A DNA stretch of 64,000 bases from Bacillus_BD sp963765265 (GTDB lineage Bacteria > Bacillota > Bacilli > Bacillales > Cytobacillaceae), in NCBI GenBank assembly GCA_963765265.1, contig CAVXVN010000011.1:124001-188000 (forward strand). The letters are read 5' to 3'. This document shows positions 1 to 8,160 of the stretch, one piece after another. Numbering within the stretch: the stretch's first letter is position 1; every line of letters begins with the position of its first letter. The translations under genes were made by a program, and so were the position numbers. The notes under the pieces were generated by a model, which had not been told where the DNA came from, searched no databases, and worked only from the letters and a program-made list of their open reading frames with translations.

Positions 1-1
1 G

Positions 2-1214
2 ATCTTTTTCTTTTCAATTGGTTTTGTATTTTTTGATAGACTAGCTATTAATTATCTTATTCCATTTATGCAGGAGGAATTTACTCTAACCAATACTCAA
101 ATCGGATTAATTGGTTCGGCGTTAGGGATTACATGGGCAATCTCTGGTCCATTGGGAGGGTTATCTGTCCGACAGGGTTCAAAACAAAAAAACGGTCTTG
201 GCTCTTTTTGTAGTACTGTTTTCGGTCTTGTCACTCATGCACGGATTAGTTGCATCTTTTGGGATGTTACTTGTTTTGCGAATGATTATGGGATTACTTG
301 AAGGCCCAATTACACCAATTACCCAATCCATTTTGGCAGTAGAATCGTCAGAGAAACGTCGTGGCTTCAACATGGGACTCACGATGAATACTGGAAATGC
401 CGTTTTTGGAAGTTTTGTGGCACCTCTTGTCATTGTCGCCTTAGCAAATGCATTTGATTGGCGGACTGCTTTTTATTTGACGATCATTCCAGGCCTGATT
501 TTAGCTTTTTTCATTTTGAAGTCTGTGAAAAATCCCGAAAAAAGCGATATGACAGCCATTTCTCCTGCTGCTTCCAGTGAAAAAGTAAGCTTTAAAGATG
601 TCATTAAACATCGGAACATCTGGTTATCCATCGTCATTTTCAGTTGTTTTATGATATATGTTATGTCTTTTAATATATTTGGACCAACCTTTCTTGTTAA
701 TTTTAAACATTTTTCTCCGGGCACAATGAGCATCATTATGGCAGCGTTTGGAGCAGGGTTTGCCATTTTTGGGATGTTAGTTCCCGCGATTTCAGATCGT
801 ATTGGCCGAAAACCGACAGCACTCATATTCGGATTTCTTTCCATATTCACTCCACTTGCCGTCTTGTTCATAGATTCCGTGGGTCTAATGGTTGTTATGG
901 TTTTTCTATTTTCCTCAGGTATGGGTGTAGGAGCATTATTGATGTCTGTTATTCCAGCTGAAACGGTTCCACGTCAATATGCTGGAGTTACGGTAGGATT
1001 AGTGATTGGTATCGGGGAAGTATTTGGTGGTGTCCTTAACCCAATATTAAGTGGCATGGCTGCCGATGCTTGGGGCCTTACAGCTCCACTTATTATTGGC
1101 TCCAGTGCATCGTTGATTGCTTTTATTTTCTCACTATTTCTTAAAGAGACAGCACCAGTTAGGCTTGCAGAAAAAAATGAAATAGATACTAATTCTGTTG
1201 TAACAGATCTATAA
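2..1214 (+). CDS. MFS transporter, 5'-partial, one frameshift
   Basis: The gene runs in from the left edge of the window. The first frame starts with a first transmembrane helix containing FFDRLAINYLIPF, typical of the anion:cation symporter type of major facilitator proteins, which import organic acids. The frame breaks near position 164, where removing one T restores GGLLSDRV, the loop 2-3 motif region, and the other frame then continues to the stop at 1214. A second conserved loop, SDRIGRKP, is seen in the C-terminal half. About 11-12 hydrophobic helices are visible. It lies 245 bp upstream of a DapA-like/OCD/aldehyde dehydrogenase set on the same strand and probably imports the substrate of that module. 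Substrate unknown. The indel is probably a sequence error. Confidence 0.8.
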
Positions 1215-1242
1215 TTTGTAATTAATTTCTATCATGCTTTAG

Positions 1243-1270
1243 CTCGTGGCGCTTCCAATTGCGCCATGAG
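1243..1270 (+). terminator. Possible weak terminator hairpin
   Basis: Inverted repeat CTCGTGGCGC / GCGCCATGAG with an 8-base loop and one mismatch lies just after the MFS stop codon. The following T-run is short, so termination is uncertain. The remaining ~190 bp before the next gene is AT-rich and must hold its promoter, but I see no clear -35/-10 pair. Confidence 0.35.
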
Positions 1271-1458
1271 GTTTAAGAGTAATAGTAGGTACTTGTAGAT
1301 AAAAATGATCGAGCGATCGCTTTAGTCTATATATCATTGGTAATAAGGAATCCTTATAACCAACATAATATTTAGATATTTCTAATTATTATCAACAATA
1401 GATTAATATAGAATTATTAAATCGTTACCAATAACTTATTAAAGGGGAGAACTATAAA

Positions 1459-2514
1459 ATGGCACAATATACAAGAACAGAATCTAGACAATGGGCAAAA
1501 GAAAATCTGGACGGACTTATAAACGTTGTAATCCCTTCTTTTACACAAGATTTAAAAGGGTTAAATGAAAAAGGGATCAGACATGATGTAAAAAAATGTA
1601 TTGAACTAGGCTTTACTGGAACCTTACTTGTTTCAGAGGTGGTCATGTCACTAGAAGAATACATTCAATTTACGAAGATTGCTGTAGATGAGGCTGCAGG
1701 GAAATTAACAATCGTCCACCATGCTAGTTTTAACACTCTAGAAGATAACATCGAAGCTGTTCAATTGGCAGAAGAAGCAGGGGCTGATCTTGTTCTCCTT
1801 TCATATCCATCAAACTTCTATCCAAAAAACAGCCAGGAAATCTATGAATATACGAAAGCTGTCTGTGACGCTACCAACTTAGGTGTCATCCTTTTCCCTG
1901 TTCCGCTTTGGAACTTTGAACGTCTACATCCTGCTGCCATTGATCCAAAAGTGATCAGACAAATGCTTGATCATATTCCTAACATTGTCGCGATTAAAGC
2001 TGAGGGTGGAATGCCATTAATTGCTGGTTTCACGGAGTGCTACCAACTGTTTAACGATGAAGTAATCGTTATGACTCCTTTAGAAAAAGATGCATTTGCA
2101 ATCGGAAACTTAGTTCCACTTCAATTCATGGGTACTAGTAACTATGAAATGTACGGAGACGTTTTACCAAAACTATTTAATACAATGCGAGAAGGAAAAT
2201 ACGAAGAAGTTTATGAGCAATATTGGAAATTACAACCTGCTAGACAAACGGTTGGGAAATTAATGGCATCTTCAGATGGTGCGGGTTTAGTAAACCGTAT
2301 GCTTTGGAAATATGCTGCTTGGCTAAATGGATTTAACGGTGGACCATTACGTCAACCAACTATGAAAATAAATCAGTCTCAAATGAGTGCTATCCGTCAA
2401 GCCCTTATCGCTTCAGGAATTGAAGTAACCAAGGATGATGACAGCCAATTCTTCATTGGTCGTTTCCCAGAAACAGCTTCTGAGAAAGGTAAAAACGCTT
2501 TGATTAATAGCTAA
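1459..2514 (+). CDS. DapA-family (dihydrodipicolinate synthase-like) aldolase/hydratase
   Basis: A 351-residue class I aldolase-type TIM barrel. The Schiff-base lysine is Lys180 in NIVAIKAEGG, and the active-site tyrosine strand reads LLSYPSNFY (Tyr116). The glycine-rich loop is changed to GFTGTLLVSE instead of the GTTGE-type loop of true DapA, so lysine biosynthesis is unlikely. The protein is 50-60 residues longer than DapA at the C-terminus, as in catabolic members such as hydratase-aldolases that release pyruvate plus an aldehyde. A good RBS (AAAGGGGAG) precedes the ATG. The downstream neighbours, an OCD-family reductase and an aldehyde dehydrogenase, suit a pathway in which this enzyme makes an aldehyde or semialdehyde that is then oxidised. 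Exact substrate not recognisable. Confidence 0.8.
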   Translation: MAQYTRTESRQWAKENLDGLINVVIPSFTQDLKGLNEKGIRHDVKKCIELGFTGTLLVSEVVMSLEEYIQFTKIAVDEAAGKLTIVHHASFNTLEDNIEAVQLAEEAGADLVLLSYPSNFYPKNSQEIYEYTKAVCDATNLGVILFPVPLWNFERLHPAAIDPKVIRQMLDHIPNIVAIKAEGGMPLIAGFTECYQLFNDEVIVMTPLEKDAFAIGNLVPLQFMGTSNYEMYGDVLPKLFNTMREGKYEEVYEQYWKLQPARQTVGKLMASSDGAGLVNRMLWKYAAWLNGFNGGPLRQPTMKINQSQMSAIRQALIASGIEVTKDDDSQFFIGRFPETASEKGKNALINS

Positions 2515-2579
2515 GTATGGACAAGCCTTGCAAACGCAATATTAATCTATTAAAAAATATGAAAAAAGGAGTGAGCAAG

Positions 2580-3566
2580 ATGACATTAATTTTAAACTTA
2601 CAAGAAGTCGAACAGTCGATTAACATGCGTACGATCATTGAACAAATTGAAAAAGGACTAGTGGAAGAATATCATGGTCATGTTCAAATGCCACCACGAA
2701 TGAACATGTCTACAAACAATCAAGGTTTTTTCCGCTTAATGCCTGCTGTAATGAATGAAAGCGGTTATATGGGCTTTAAGGTATTCTTTAAGAATGGACC
2801 TAATGTTCGTTATTTAATTGGTGTAATTGATCAAAATGAAAGTAATTTAGAGGCGATGATGGATTCCAGTTATTTAACGGCTGCAAGAACAGGAGCAACG
2901 ACTGGTTTAGCAACTAAATATTTAGCTAGAGAAAATGCAAGAACAGTTGGTGTGATCGGATCAGGTCTAGAAGCTCGTACGAATTTAGAAGCGGTTTGTG
3001 CGGTAAGAGAAATTGAATATGTAAGAGTATTTAGTCCAAATCCTCAGCGCAGAGAGCTTTTTGCACAGGAAATGAGCGGAAAACTTGGAATCAAAGTGGA
3101 AGCTGTTGATTCTGCGATCATGGCTGTACAAGGTGCAGATATCGTTAATGTATGTACAAATACTCAAAGTAAAGGAAACAGTGTTGCTTTTGAAGGAAAA
3201 TGGGTGGATCAAGGTGTCCATGTAAACTCGATCGGATCTACAATGCCTAGTATGAGAGAAATCGATACAGATACATTTGAAAAAGCTGATGTAATTGTTA
3301 TTGATACGAAGCACCTAGAAGGAGAATCGGGTGATGTAATTTCGGCCATTGAGAATGGACAATACAATCGTGATAAAGTAATTGAGCTGCCAGCATTGGT
3401 AGCAGGAAATCCAGCTCGCACAAACGATAATCAAATTACGTTGTTCAAATCGGTTGGAACAGCCGTTCAAGATATCATGGCAGCTCGTGCTGTATATGAG
3501 GAAGCTAAGAAGTTAAATCTCGGAACAGATGTAGGCGACTTTTTAGCAGCAAAAATGTTTAATTAA
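2580..3566 (+). CDS. Ornithine cyclodeaminase / mu-crystallin family protein
   Basis: A 328-residue NAD(P)-binding protein of the OCD/mu-crystallin family. The start at ATG 2580 is chosen because AAAGGAGTGAGC precedes it; an upstream in-frame start would lack an RBS. Visible are the substrate-binding segment around MNMSTNNQGFFRLMPA, the Rossmann motif GVIGSGLEA (about residue 120) and DIVNVCTNT. Family members act as ornithine or lysine cyclodeaminases, ketimine or pyrroline-carboxylate reductases, or alanine dehydrogenases. It lies between a DapA-family aldolase and an aldehyde dehydrogenase with small gaps, so it is probably co-transcribed and catabolic; an imine reduction step is one possibility. 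The specific reaction cannot be decided. Confidence 0.8.
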   Translation: MTLILNLQEVEQSINMRTIIEQIEKGLVEEYHGHVQMPPRMNMSTNNQGFFRLMPAVMNESGYMGFKVFFKNGPNVRYLIGVIDQNESNLEAMMDSSYLTAARTGATTGLATKYLARENARTVGVIGSGLEARTNLEAVCAVREIEYVRVFSPNPQRRELFAQEMSGKLGIKVEAVDSAIMAVQGADIVNVCTNTQSKGNSVAFEGKWVDQGVHVNSIGSTMPSMREIDTDTFEKADVIVIDTKHLEGESGDVISAIENGQYNRDKVIELPALVAGNPARTNDNQITLFKSVGTAVQDIMAARAVYEEAKKLNLGTDVGDFLAAKMFN

Positions 3567-3597
3567 TCTTTGTTTAATCATAAGGAGAGTGAGAAAT

Positions 3598-5046
3598 ATG
3601 AGTGGTGTTTCAACTCAACAAGGAACTGGTTTATATATTAATGGAGAATGGCTTTCAACTGTTGAAAAAATGAAGGTTTATAACAAATTTACCCAAGAAG
3701 TAATTGGCGAAGTGGGCGTTGCAGAACAAAAAGATGTGGATGCTGCGATATTAGCTGCAAATGAAGCATTGGCTAATCGTCCTTTACCTGCCCATGAAAG
3801 ATATGAAATCCTTAAACGTACGGCGGAACTCATTTCAAAAAATGCGGATGAGATCGCACATTTAATCGCTAAAGAAGGGGGAAAACCTTTAAGGGATGCG
3901 ACTGCTGAAGTCAATCGTTCTGCACAAGTAGTTATAACTGCTGCCGAAGAAGCAAAAAGAATTCACGGTGAAACGGTCGCGCTTGATGCGGTTCCAGGGT
4001 CTGAAAACCGCATGGGTCTCTATATTCGTGTCCCAGTAGGTGTGGTTGCGGCAATTACTCCTTTTAATTTCCCGATGAACCTTGTCGTTCATAAAGTAGC
4101 ACCTGCTATCGCTGCTGGTTGCGCAGTTGTGCTTAAACCGGCATCTACAACTCCACTGAGCGCTATCTATTTATGTAATTTGTTGCAAGAAGCAGGATTA
4201 CCTAAAGGGTATATTAACTTAGTCATTGGTTCAGGTCGTACTGTTGGTGATTATTTGGTTGCACATCCTGGCAAAAAAATGATTACCTTTACAGGAAGTC
4301 CAAATGTCGGCTTACGTATTAAACAAAACAGCGGATTTAACCGAGTTACTTTAGAGTTAGGTAATAACTCTGGAAATATCGTACACTCTGATGCTGATCT
4401 AGATTTGGCCGCTGATTTATTATCGAAAAAAGCATTCGGTTCAGCAGGACAATTCTGTGTGTCGGTACAAAGAATTTATGTTCATGAGAGTGTCATCGAT
4501 GCTTTTACAGAAAAAATGGTGGAAGCTACGAATAAACTAGTGGTTGGAAATCCTTTAGATCCGGATACAGATGTAGGTCCGTTAATTACTTTAGGAGAGG
4601 CAAAAAGAGTGGAAGAGTGGATTAAAGAGGCTGTAAGCGAAGGAGCAGAAGTACTTACAGGTGGTACTCGTGATGGAGTAGTGGTACAGCCAACTCTTTT
4701 AAGAAATGTAAATTCTGATATGAAAGTAGTCTGCGATGAAGTATTTGGGCCTGTTGCTTCGATTATTCCTTATCAAACATTTGATGAAGCGATTGATCTT
4801 GTGAATGATTCGGAATATGGTCTCCAAGCAGGTGTCTTTACAAATAATGTTAACTTGGCATGGAAAGCAGCTAAAAAGATTCAGACAGGCGGCGTGAACA
4901 TTAATGACACTTCTTCCTATCGTGCGGATCATATGCCATACGGCGGAATCGATAAGAGCGGTGCTGGTAGAGAAGGCCCACGATTTGCTGTAGAAGAAAT
5001 GTCTGAAATTAGAATGGTCGTTTTTAATTTACAAGATGGGGAGTAG
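3598..5046 (+). CDS. NAD(P)-dependent aldehyde dehydrogenase
   Basis: A 482-residue aldehyde dehydrogenase. ATG 3598 is preferred over GTG 3589 because AAGGAGAG ends nine bases before it. The cofactor segment ITPFNFPMNLVVHKVAPA, the general-base Glu253 in ELGNNSGN, and the nucleophile Cys287 in GQFCVSVQRI are all present, so the enzyme should be active. The GNNSGN and FCVSVQRI variants resemble succinate-semialdehyde and lactaldehyde type members. It follows the OCD-family gene by about 30 bp and precedes a terminator-like hairpin. By context it should oxidise the aldehyde produced by the DapA-family enzyme. Exact substrate unknown. Confidence 0.88.
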   Translation: MSGVSTQQGTGLYINGEWLSTVEKMKVYNKFTQEVIGEVGVAEQKDVDAAILAANEALANRPLPAHERYEILKRTAELISKNADEIAHLIAKEGGKPLRDATAEVNRSAQVVITAAEEAKRIHGETVALDAVPGSENRMGLYIRVPVGVVAAITPFNFPMNLVVHKVAPAIAAGCAVVLKPASTTPLSAIYLCNLLQEAGLPKGYINLVIGSGRTVGDYLVAHPGKKMITFTGSPNVGLRIKQNSGFNRVTLELGNNSGNIVHSDADLDLAADLLSKKAFGSAGQFCVSVQRIYVHESVIDAFTEKMVEATNKLVVGNPLDPDTDVGPLITLGEAKRVEEWIKEAVSEGAEVLTGGTRDGVVVQPTLLRNVNSDMKVVCDEVFGPVASIIPYQTFDEAIDLVNDSEYGLQAGVFTNNVNLAWKAAKKIQTGGVNINDTSSYRADHMPYGGIDKSGAGREGPRFAVEEMSEIRMVVFNLQDGE

Positions 5047-5199
5047 AGAGTTCGAAAATCAGAAGTGAGCCTGCTATATAAGCTATTTTGCTCCTCTTGA
5101 AAGGAACTAAACTTCGTAAATGAATACGAAAATATGAATGATTTCAATCTATTAAACTTTGAAAATACCTATAATGTCCTAATAAATATACCATTAATG

Positions 5200-5254
5200 A
5201 TGAGAATCCATGAACCCGAATTTCTCTTCCGGTAAATGAATTCTCATTTTTTTA
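5200..5254 (+). terminator. Terminator after the aldehyde dehydrogenase
   Basis: Outer stem ATGAGAAT / ATTCTCAT is closed over a long internal loop and followed directly by a run of seven T. It ends the DapA-OCD-ALDH operon and separates it from the malic enzyme gene. Confidence 0.5.
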
Positions 5255-5403
5255 TTTATCAGTAGAAGTGAATAAGTAAATTCAACTATTAATATCATCA
5301 TTAGCATTTAGTAATTGCTGGACTTAAAAACACCTGGTGAAAATTGATCTTACCAACTTATTAGATCTAGAAAAAATGAATATCATAAAAGGAGATGCAG
5401 TGG

Positions 5404-6659
5404 ATGTCCACTTTACGTGATGAAGCGCTAAAAATGCATAAGGAGAATCAAGGAAAATTAGAGGTTCAATCAAAAGTTCCATTACGGAATGCAAAAGATT
5501 TAAGTCTTGCTTATTCACCAGGTGTCGCAGAACCATGCATGGACATTTATGAAGATGAAAGCAAAGTCTATGATTACACGATGAAGGGAAATCTTGTTGC
5601 CGTTGTTTCAAATGGAACAGCTGTACTTGGCCTTGGAAATATCGGTCCAAAAGCAGCTATGCCGGTTATGGAAGGAAAAGCATTGTTATTTAAATCGTTT
5701 CGCAGATGTGGATGCATTTCCAATTTGCTTAGATACAACAGATCCGGACAAAATTGTCGAAGTCGTTAAATTATTGGAACCTACTTTTGGTGGAGTGAAC
5801 TTAGAAGATATTGCAGCACCACAATGCTTTGAAATTGAAGATCGGCTACGAAAAATTTGTAATATTCCAGTTTTCCATGATGATCAGCATGGTACAGCGA
5901 TTGTAACAGCTGCTGGGTTAATCAATGCATTGAAACTGGCTGATAAAAAAATAGAAGACATTCGCGTTGTCGTAAACGGTGCAGGTTCTGCAGGGGTAGC
6001 GATTGTTAAATTGCTGCTAAATATGGGTGTAAAAGATGTCATTTTATGTGATACAAAAGGAATCATTTATGAAGGACGCCCAGTCGGGAATGAATTCATT
6101 TAAAGAGGAAATGGCTCGTATCACCAATAAAGAGCAAAAACAAGGATCATTGGCAGATGCATTAGATGGAGCAGATGTATTTGTTGGTGTATCTGCCGCC
6201 GGTATTGTGACAGAAGCAATGGTTCGTTCGATGAATCGTGATCCCATTATTTTTGCCATGGCAAATCCAATCCCGGAAATTATGCCAGAAGAAGCAAAGG
6301 AAGCAGGTGCACTTGTAGTTGGGACAGGTCGTTCTGATTTTCCTAATCAGGTCAATAATGTACTAGCCTTCCCTGGTATTTTCCGTGGTGCATTAGACGT
6401 TCAAGCAAAAGAAATCAATGAAGAAATGAAGCTTGCAGCCGTGTATGCGATTGCGGGATTAATTACAGATGAAGAGCTTCATGCTGATTATGTGATTCCA
6501 GATCCATTTGACCCTAGAGTGGCAGCCCATGTAGCAGCAGCTGTTGCTAAAGCTGCAATGGAAACAGGTGTTGCCGGGAAGCTCATAAATCCAGATAAAG
6601 TGAAAGAGCGTTTATTAGCATTGGCAGAAGTGAAGGAGAAACACTCTACTTTAGTATAA
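5404..6659 (+). CDS. Malic enzyme, copy 1 (two frameshifts)
   Basis: NAD(P)-dependent malic enzyme of the short (~410-residue) bacterial type like YtsJ: malate to pyruvate and CO2. ATG 5404 is chosen because AAAGGAGATG lies upstream. Visible are SLAYSPGVAEPC, the metal site VFHDDQHGTA, the Rossmann motif VNGAGSAGVAI and FPNQVNNVLAFPG. The frame is broken twice: an extra C near 5701 (removal gives FKSFADVDAF) and an extra T near 6084 (removal gives EGRPAGMNSF). Copies at 17028 and 30105 confirm the restored readings. Its own promoter region follows the previous operon's terminator. It probably recycles C4 acids from the adjacent catabolic module to pyruvate. The indels look like sequence errors. 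Confidence 0.85.
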
Positions 6660-6796
6660 AAACTCAGGTCCATTAATATGAAACGATAATCGAAATGATT
6701 AGAAAACTCGGCATTTATTTTTGTATCAGAAAATAATAAAACCATAGTTTGGATTTTATGTTATTTTCTAGAGAGTGCGTTCTAAATAAAGAATCT

Positions 6797-6834
6797 AAAA
6801 AAGGTAGGTGTGTACTTTTGCCTATCTTTTTTAC
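6797..6834 (+). terminator. Rho-independent terminator
   Basis: AAAAAGGTAGG pairs with CCTATCTTTTTT around an 11-12-base loop and runs into T residues. It lies 140 bp after the malic enzyme stop. Confidence 0.75.
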
Positions 6835-6964
6835 TATTCGACATGATTCAAAAGTTTTTAACAGAACTTTGGTCTAAAGTACTTAAGCTCTTTCATATCG
6901 TTCTTTTAAGAATTTGAATGTTCTTTTCGAATAAACAGTTCAAAATACTAGGAGAGAGACGATC

Positions 6965-7093
6965 ATGGCAGAGCTGAAGCAAGTAAAAGAAAAAGGCTAT
7001 TCCCGTAGTTATAATAACTTTTCATTAAAAAGAACTTCTGTTTCAGCACCAGAGAAAAAAAAAATGAAGAAATTATTTCAGCGGTTGAATTAA
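6965..7093 (+). CDS. Small hypothetical protein, probably longer across an A10 tract
   Basis: A 42-codon frame with a plausible RBS (GGAGAGAGACG) begins MAELKQVKEKGYSRSY. It runs through a tract of ten A at about 7055-7064. If one A were added, the frame would continue as KKKNEEIISAVELMG to a stop near 7137 and give about 57 residues, which looks more protein-like than the current tail. I do not recognise the family. It is either a homopolymer sequence error or a slippage-prone gene. No partner genes are obvious. Confidence 0.35.
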   Translation: MAELKQVKEKGYSRSYNNFSLKRTSVSAPEKKKMKKLFQRLN

Positions 7094-7211
7094 TGGGACT
7101 TGAGCAAAGAATAACTCCTGCATCCATTCAGAAATAGATAAACAAGCGTAAATAAGTATATAAACATAATTCCTAGATAAAATGCCATAATATGAATCGG
7201 AGGTGAAAAAT

Positions 7212-7343
7212 ATGGATGAAAAAGAAATAAACATACCGAACGTTAGCTTGAAAGGAAAAATGATTAAACAAAAAGGTGAAAAAGAAGCCGAACAGCTTAG
7301 GTACGGACAAAAATCCCAAACTGATGGTAGAAATAGAAAATAA
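7212..7343 (+). CDS. Small hypothetical protein (43 aa)
   Basis: A short frame begins MDEKEINIPNVSLKGKM, preceded by an excellent RBS (CGGAGGTGAAAA). It is very hydrophilic and lysine-rich with no membrane segment or cysteines. No family is recognised. The RBS and spacing are the main support. Confidence 0.4.
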   Translation: MDEKEINIPNVSLKGKMIKQKGEKEAEQLRYGQKSQTDGRNRK

Positions 7344-7491
7344 TGATCATGCCATATATTAAAATGTCAGCATAACCTATTTTTGCACTGTTAAGAAAGT
7401 ATAAAATTGCAACACTGGAGAAGTTCGACGTAGGGGCAATTTTTAGGAAAACAGTATAAGTGCAACTACGCCTCTGTCTTCGCCTTGCAGG

Positions 7492-7515
7492 CTCGCCAAT
7501 CGGCGAGTTTTCTTT
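7492..7515 (+). terminator. Rho-independent terminator
   Basis: Perfect stem CTCGCC / GGCGAG with a four-base loop, followed by TTTTCTTT. Because it sits inside the longest open frame here, the next gene must start downstream of it. Confidence 0.75.
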
Positions 7516-7564
7516 AAAAATCGTAAAAGCTATAAGCATGAAAGAAAATGGTGGTGTTATTTTT

Positions 7565-7834
7565 ATGACAGATTCATTAGATTCATTAGAAGCAATAGAG
7601 AATGATTCATTAGTGCCTTTTTCCCATGAAACAGGTACATCCATTCTAAGTTTTAACATTATTGATACAAAAGCTAGTTCCGATGGGTATGAAATACGAT
7701 TAGATATTGATTTGGATAGTGGTTACGAATTAGAAGACGTAAAGATGAAAATTACTTTTGAGGACTTGGCTGCATACGAAACCGAAGATATACATCAAGG
7801 CGTTCGATATGCTTTAGGATTTTTCAATAACTGA
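7565..7834 (+). CDS. Hypothetical acidic small protein
   Basis: An 89-residue acidic protein starting MTDSLDSLEAIENDS and ending VRYALGFFNN. The frame is open further upstream, but a terminator at 7492-7515 rules out the longest start; ATG 7538 is a possible alternative, nine codons earlier. The RBS is weak (GGTGGTG). No family recognised. The last eleven codons with the stop, and the following ~180 bp, are repeated at 9608-9823 on the far side of the tnpB gene, so a second, mostly deleted copy of this gene seems to have existed there. Confidence 0.5.
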   Translation: MTDSLDSLEAIENDSLVPFSHETGTSILSFNIIDTKASSDGYEIRLDIDLDSGYELEDVKMKITFEDLAAYETEDIHQGVRYALGFFNN

Positions 7835-8014
7835 CACTTTATAACTAAAGCAGTGGGATTTAAATCCCACTTGCATAATATCCTCTAATCTTTTGACGGG
7901 ATTTCTTAGGCTATTATATTTTTTGAGGATTATTTGAACCTCAGCCTAATGAAGCTATTTAAGAAAGCTATATATCTACTATTATCTGTCACCGCCTGTC
8001 TAAACTAATCAGGG
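7802..8014 (+). repeat. Left copy of ~215-bp imperfect direct repeat flanking tnpB
   Basis: It begins with the last codons of the hypothetical gene, includes the 18-bp perfect palindrome GTGGGATTTAAATCCCAC at 7853-7870 and ends CTAAACTAATCAGGG. The partner is at 9608-9823. The two differ by scattered substitutions and small indels, so the duplication is not recent. Confidence 0.8.
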
Positions 8015-8042
8015 GCACTAAACAGTTCAATTAAAATTGCTT

Positions 8043-8082
8043 AAACCTAATCAAAATAATCTTATTTGGTTAGGTTTTTTTA
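8043..8082 (+). terminator. Terminator-like hairpin upstream of tnpB
   Basis: AAACCTAA pairs with TTAGGTTT around a 19-base AT-rich loop, followed by TTTTT. It lies at the left of the tnpB segment and could instead be part of a subterminal transposon hairpin. Confidence 0.55.
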
Positions 8083-8107
8083 ATCTATTTAAGTTAAGCG
8101 CTTTTAG

Positions 8108-8137
8108 TTGATAATAAGAACATATATTCGGTATAAT
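8108..8137 (+). promoter_or_regulatory. Sigma-A promoter of tnpB
   Basis: TTGATA (8108-8113) and TATAAT (8132-8137) are separated by 18 bases. The tnpB RBS AGGAGGTGAAAG follows at 8148 and the ATG is at 8161. Confidence 0.65.
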
Positions 8138-8160
8138 GTTGGTAGATAGGAGGTGAAAGA

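Noticed and set aside
473..871. 132-codon minus-strand frame inside the first MFS gene
   Set aside because: It lies antisense to a conserved transporter and has no RBS or recognisable protein features.
1459..2514. True dihydrodipicolinate synthase (lysine biosynthesis)
   Set aside because: The glycine loop and length differ from DapA, and the neighbours are catabolic.
1459..5046. Hydroxyproline degradation assignment
   Set aside because: The DapA/OCD/ALDH trio fits in part, but no racemase or hydroxyproline oxidase is visible, so the call would be unsupported.
7460..7564. N-terminal extension of the small hypothetical gene
   Set aside because: It contains a clear Rho-independent terminator (7492-7515), so translation must start after it.
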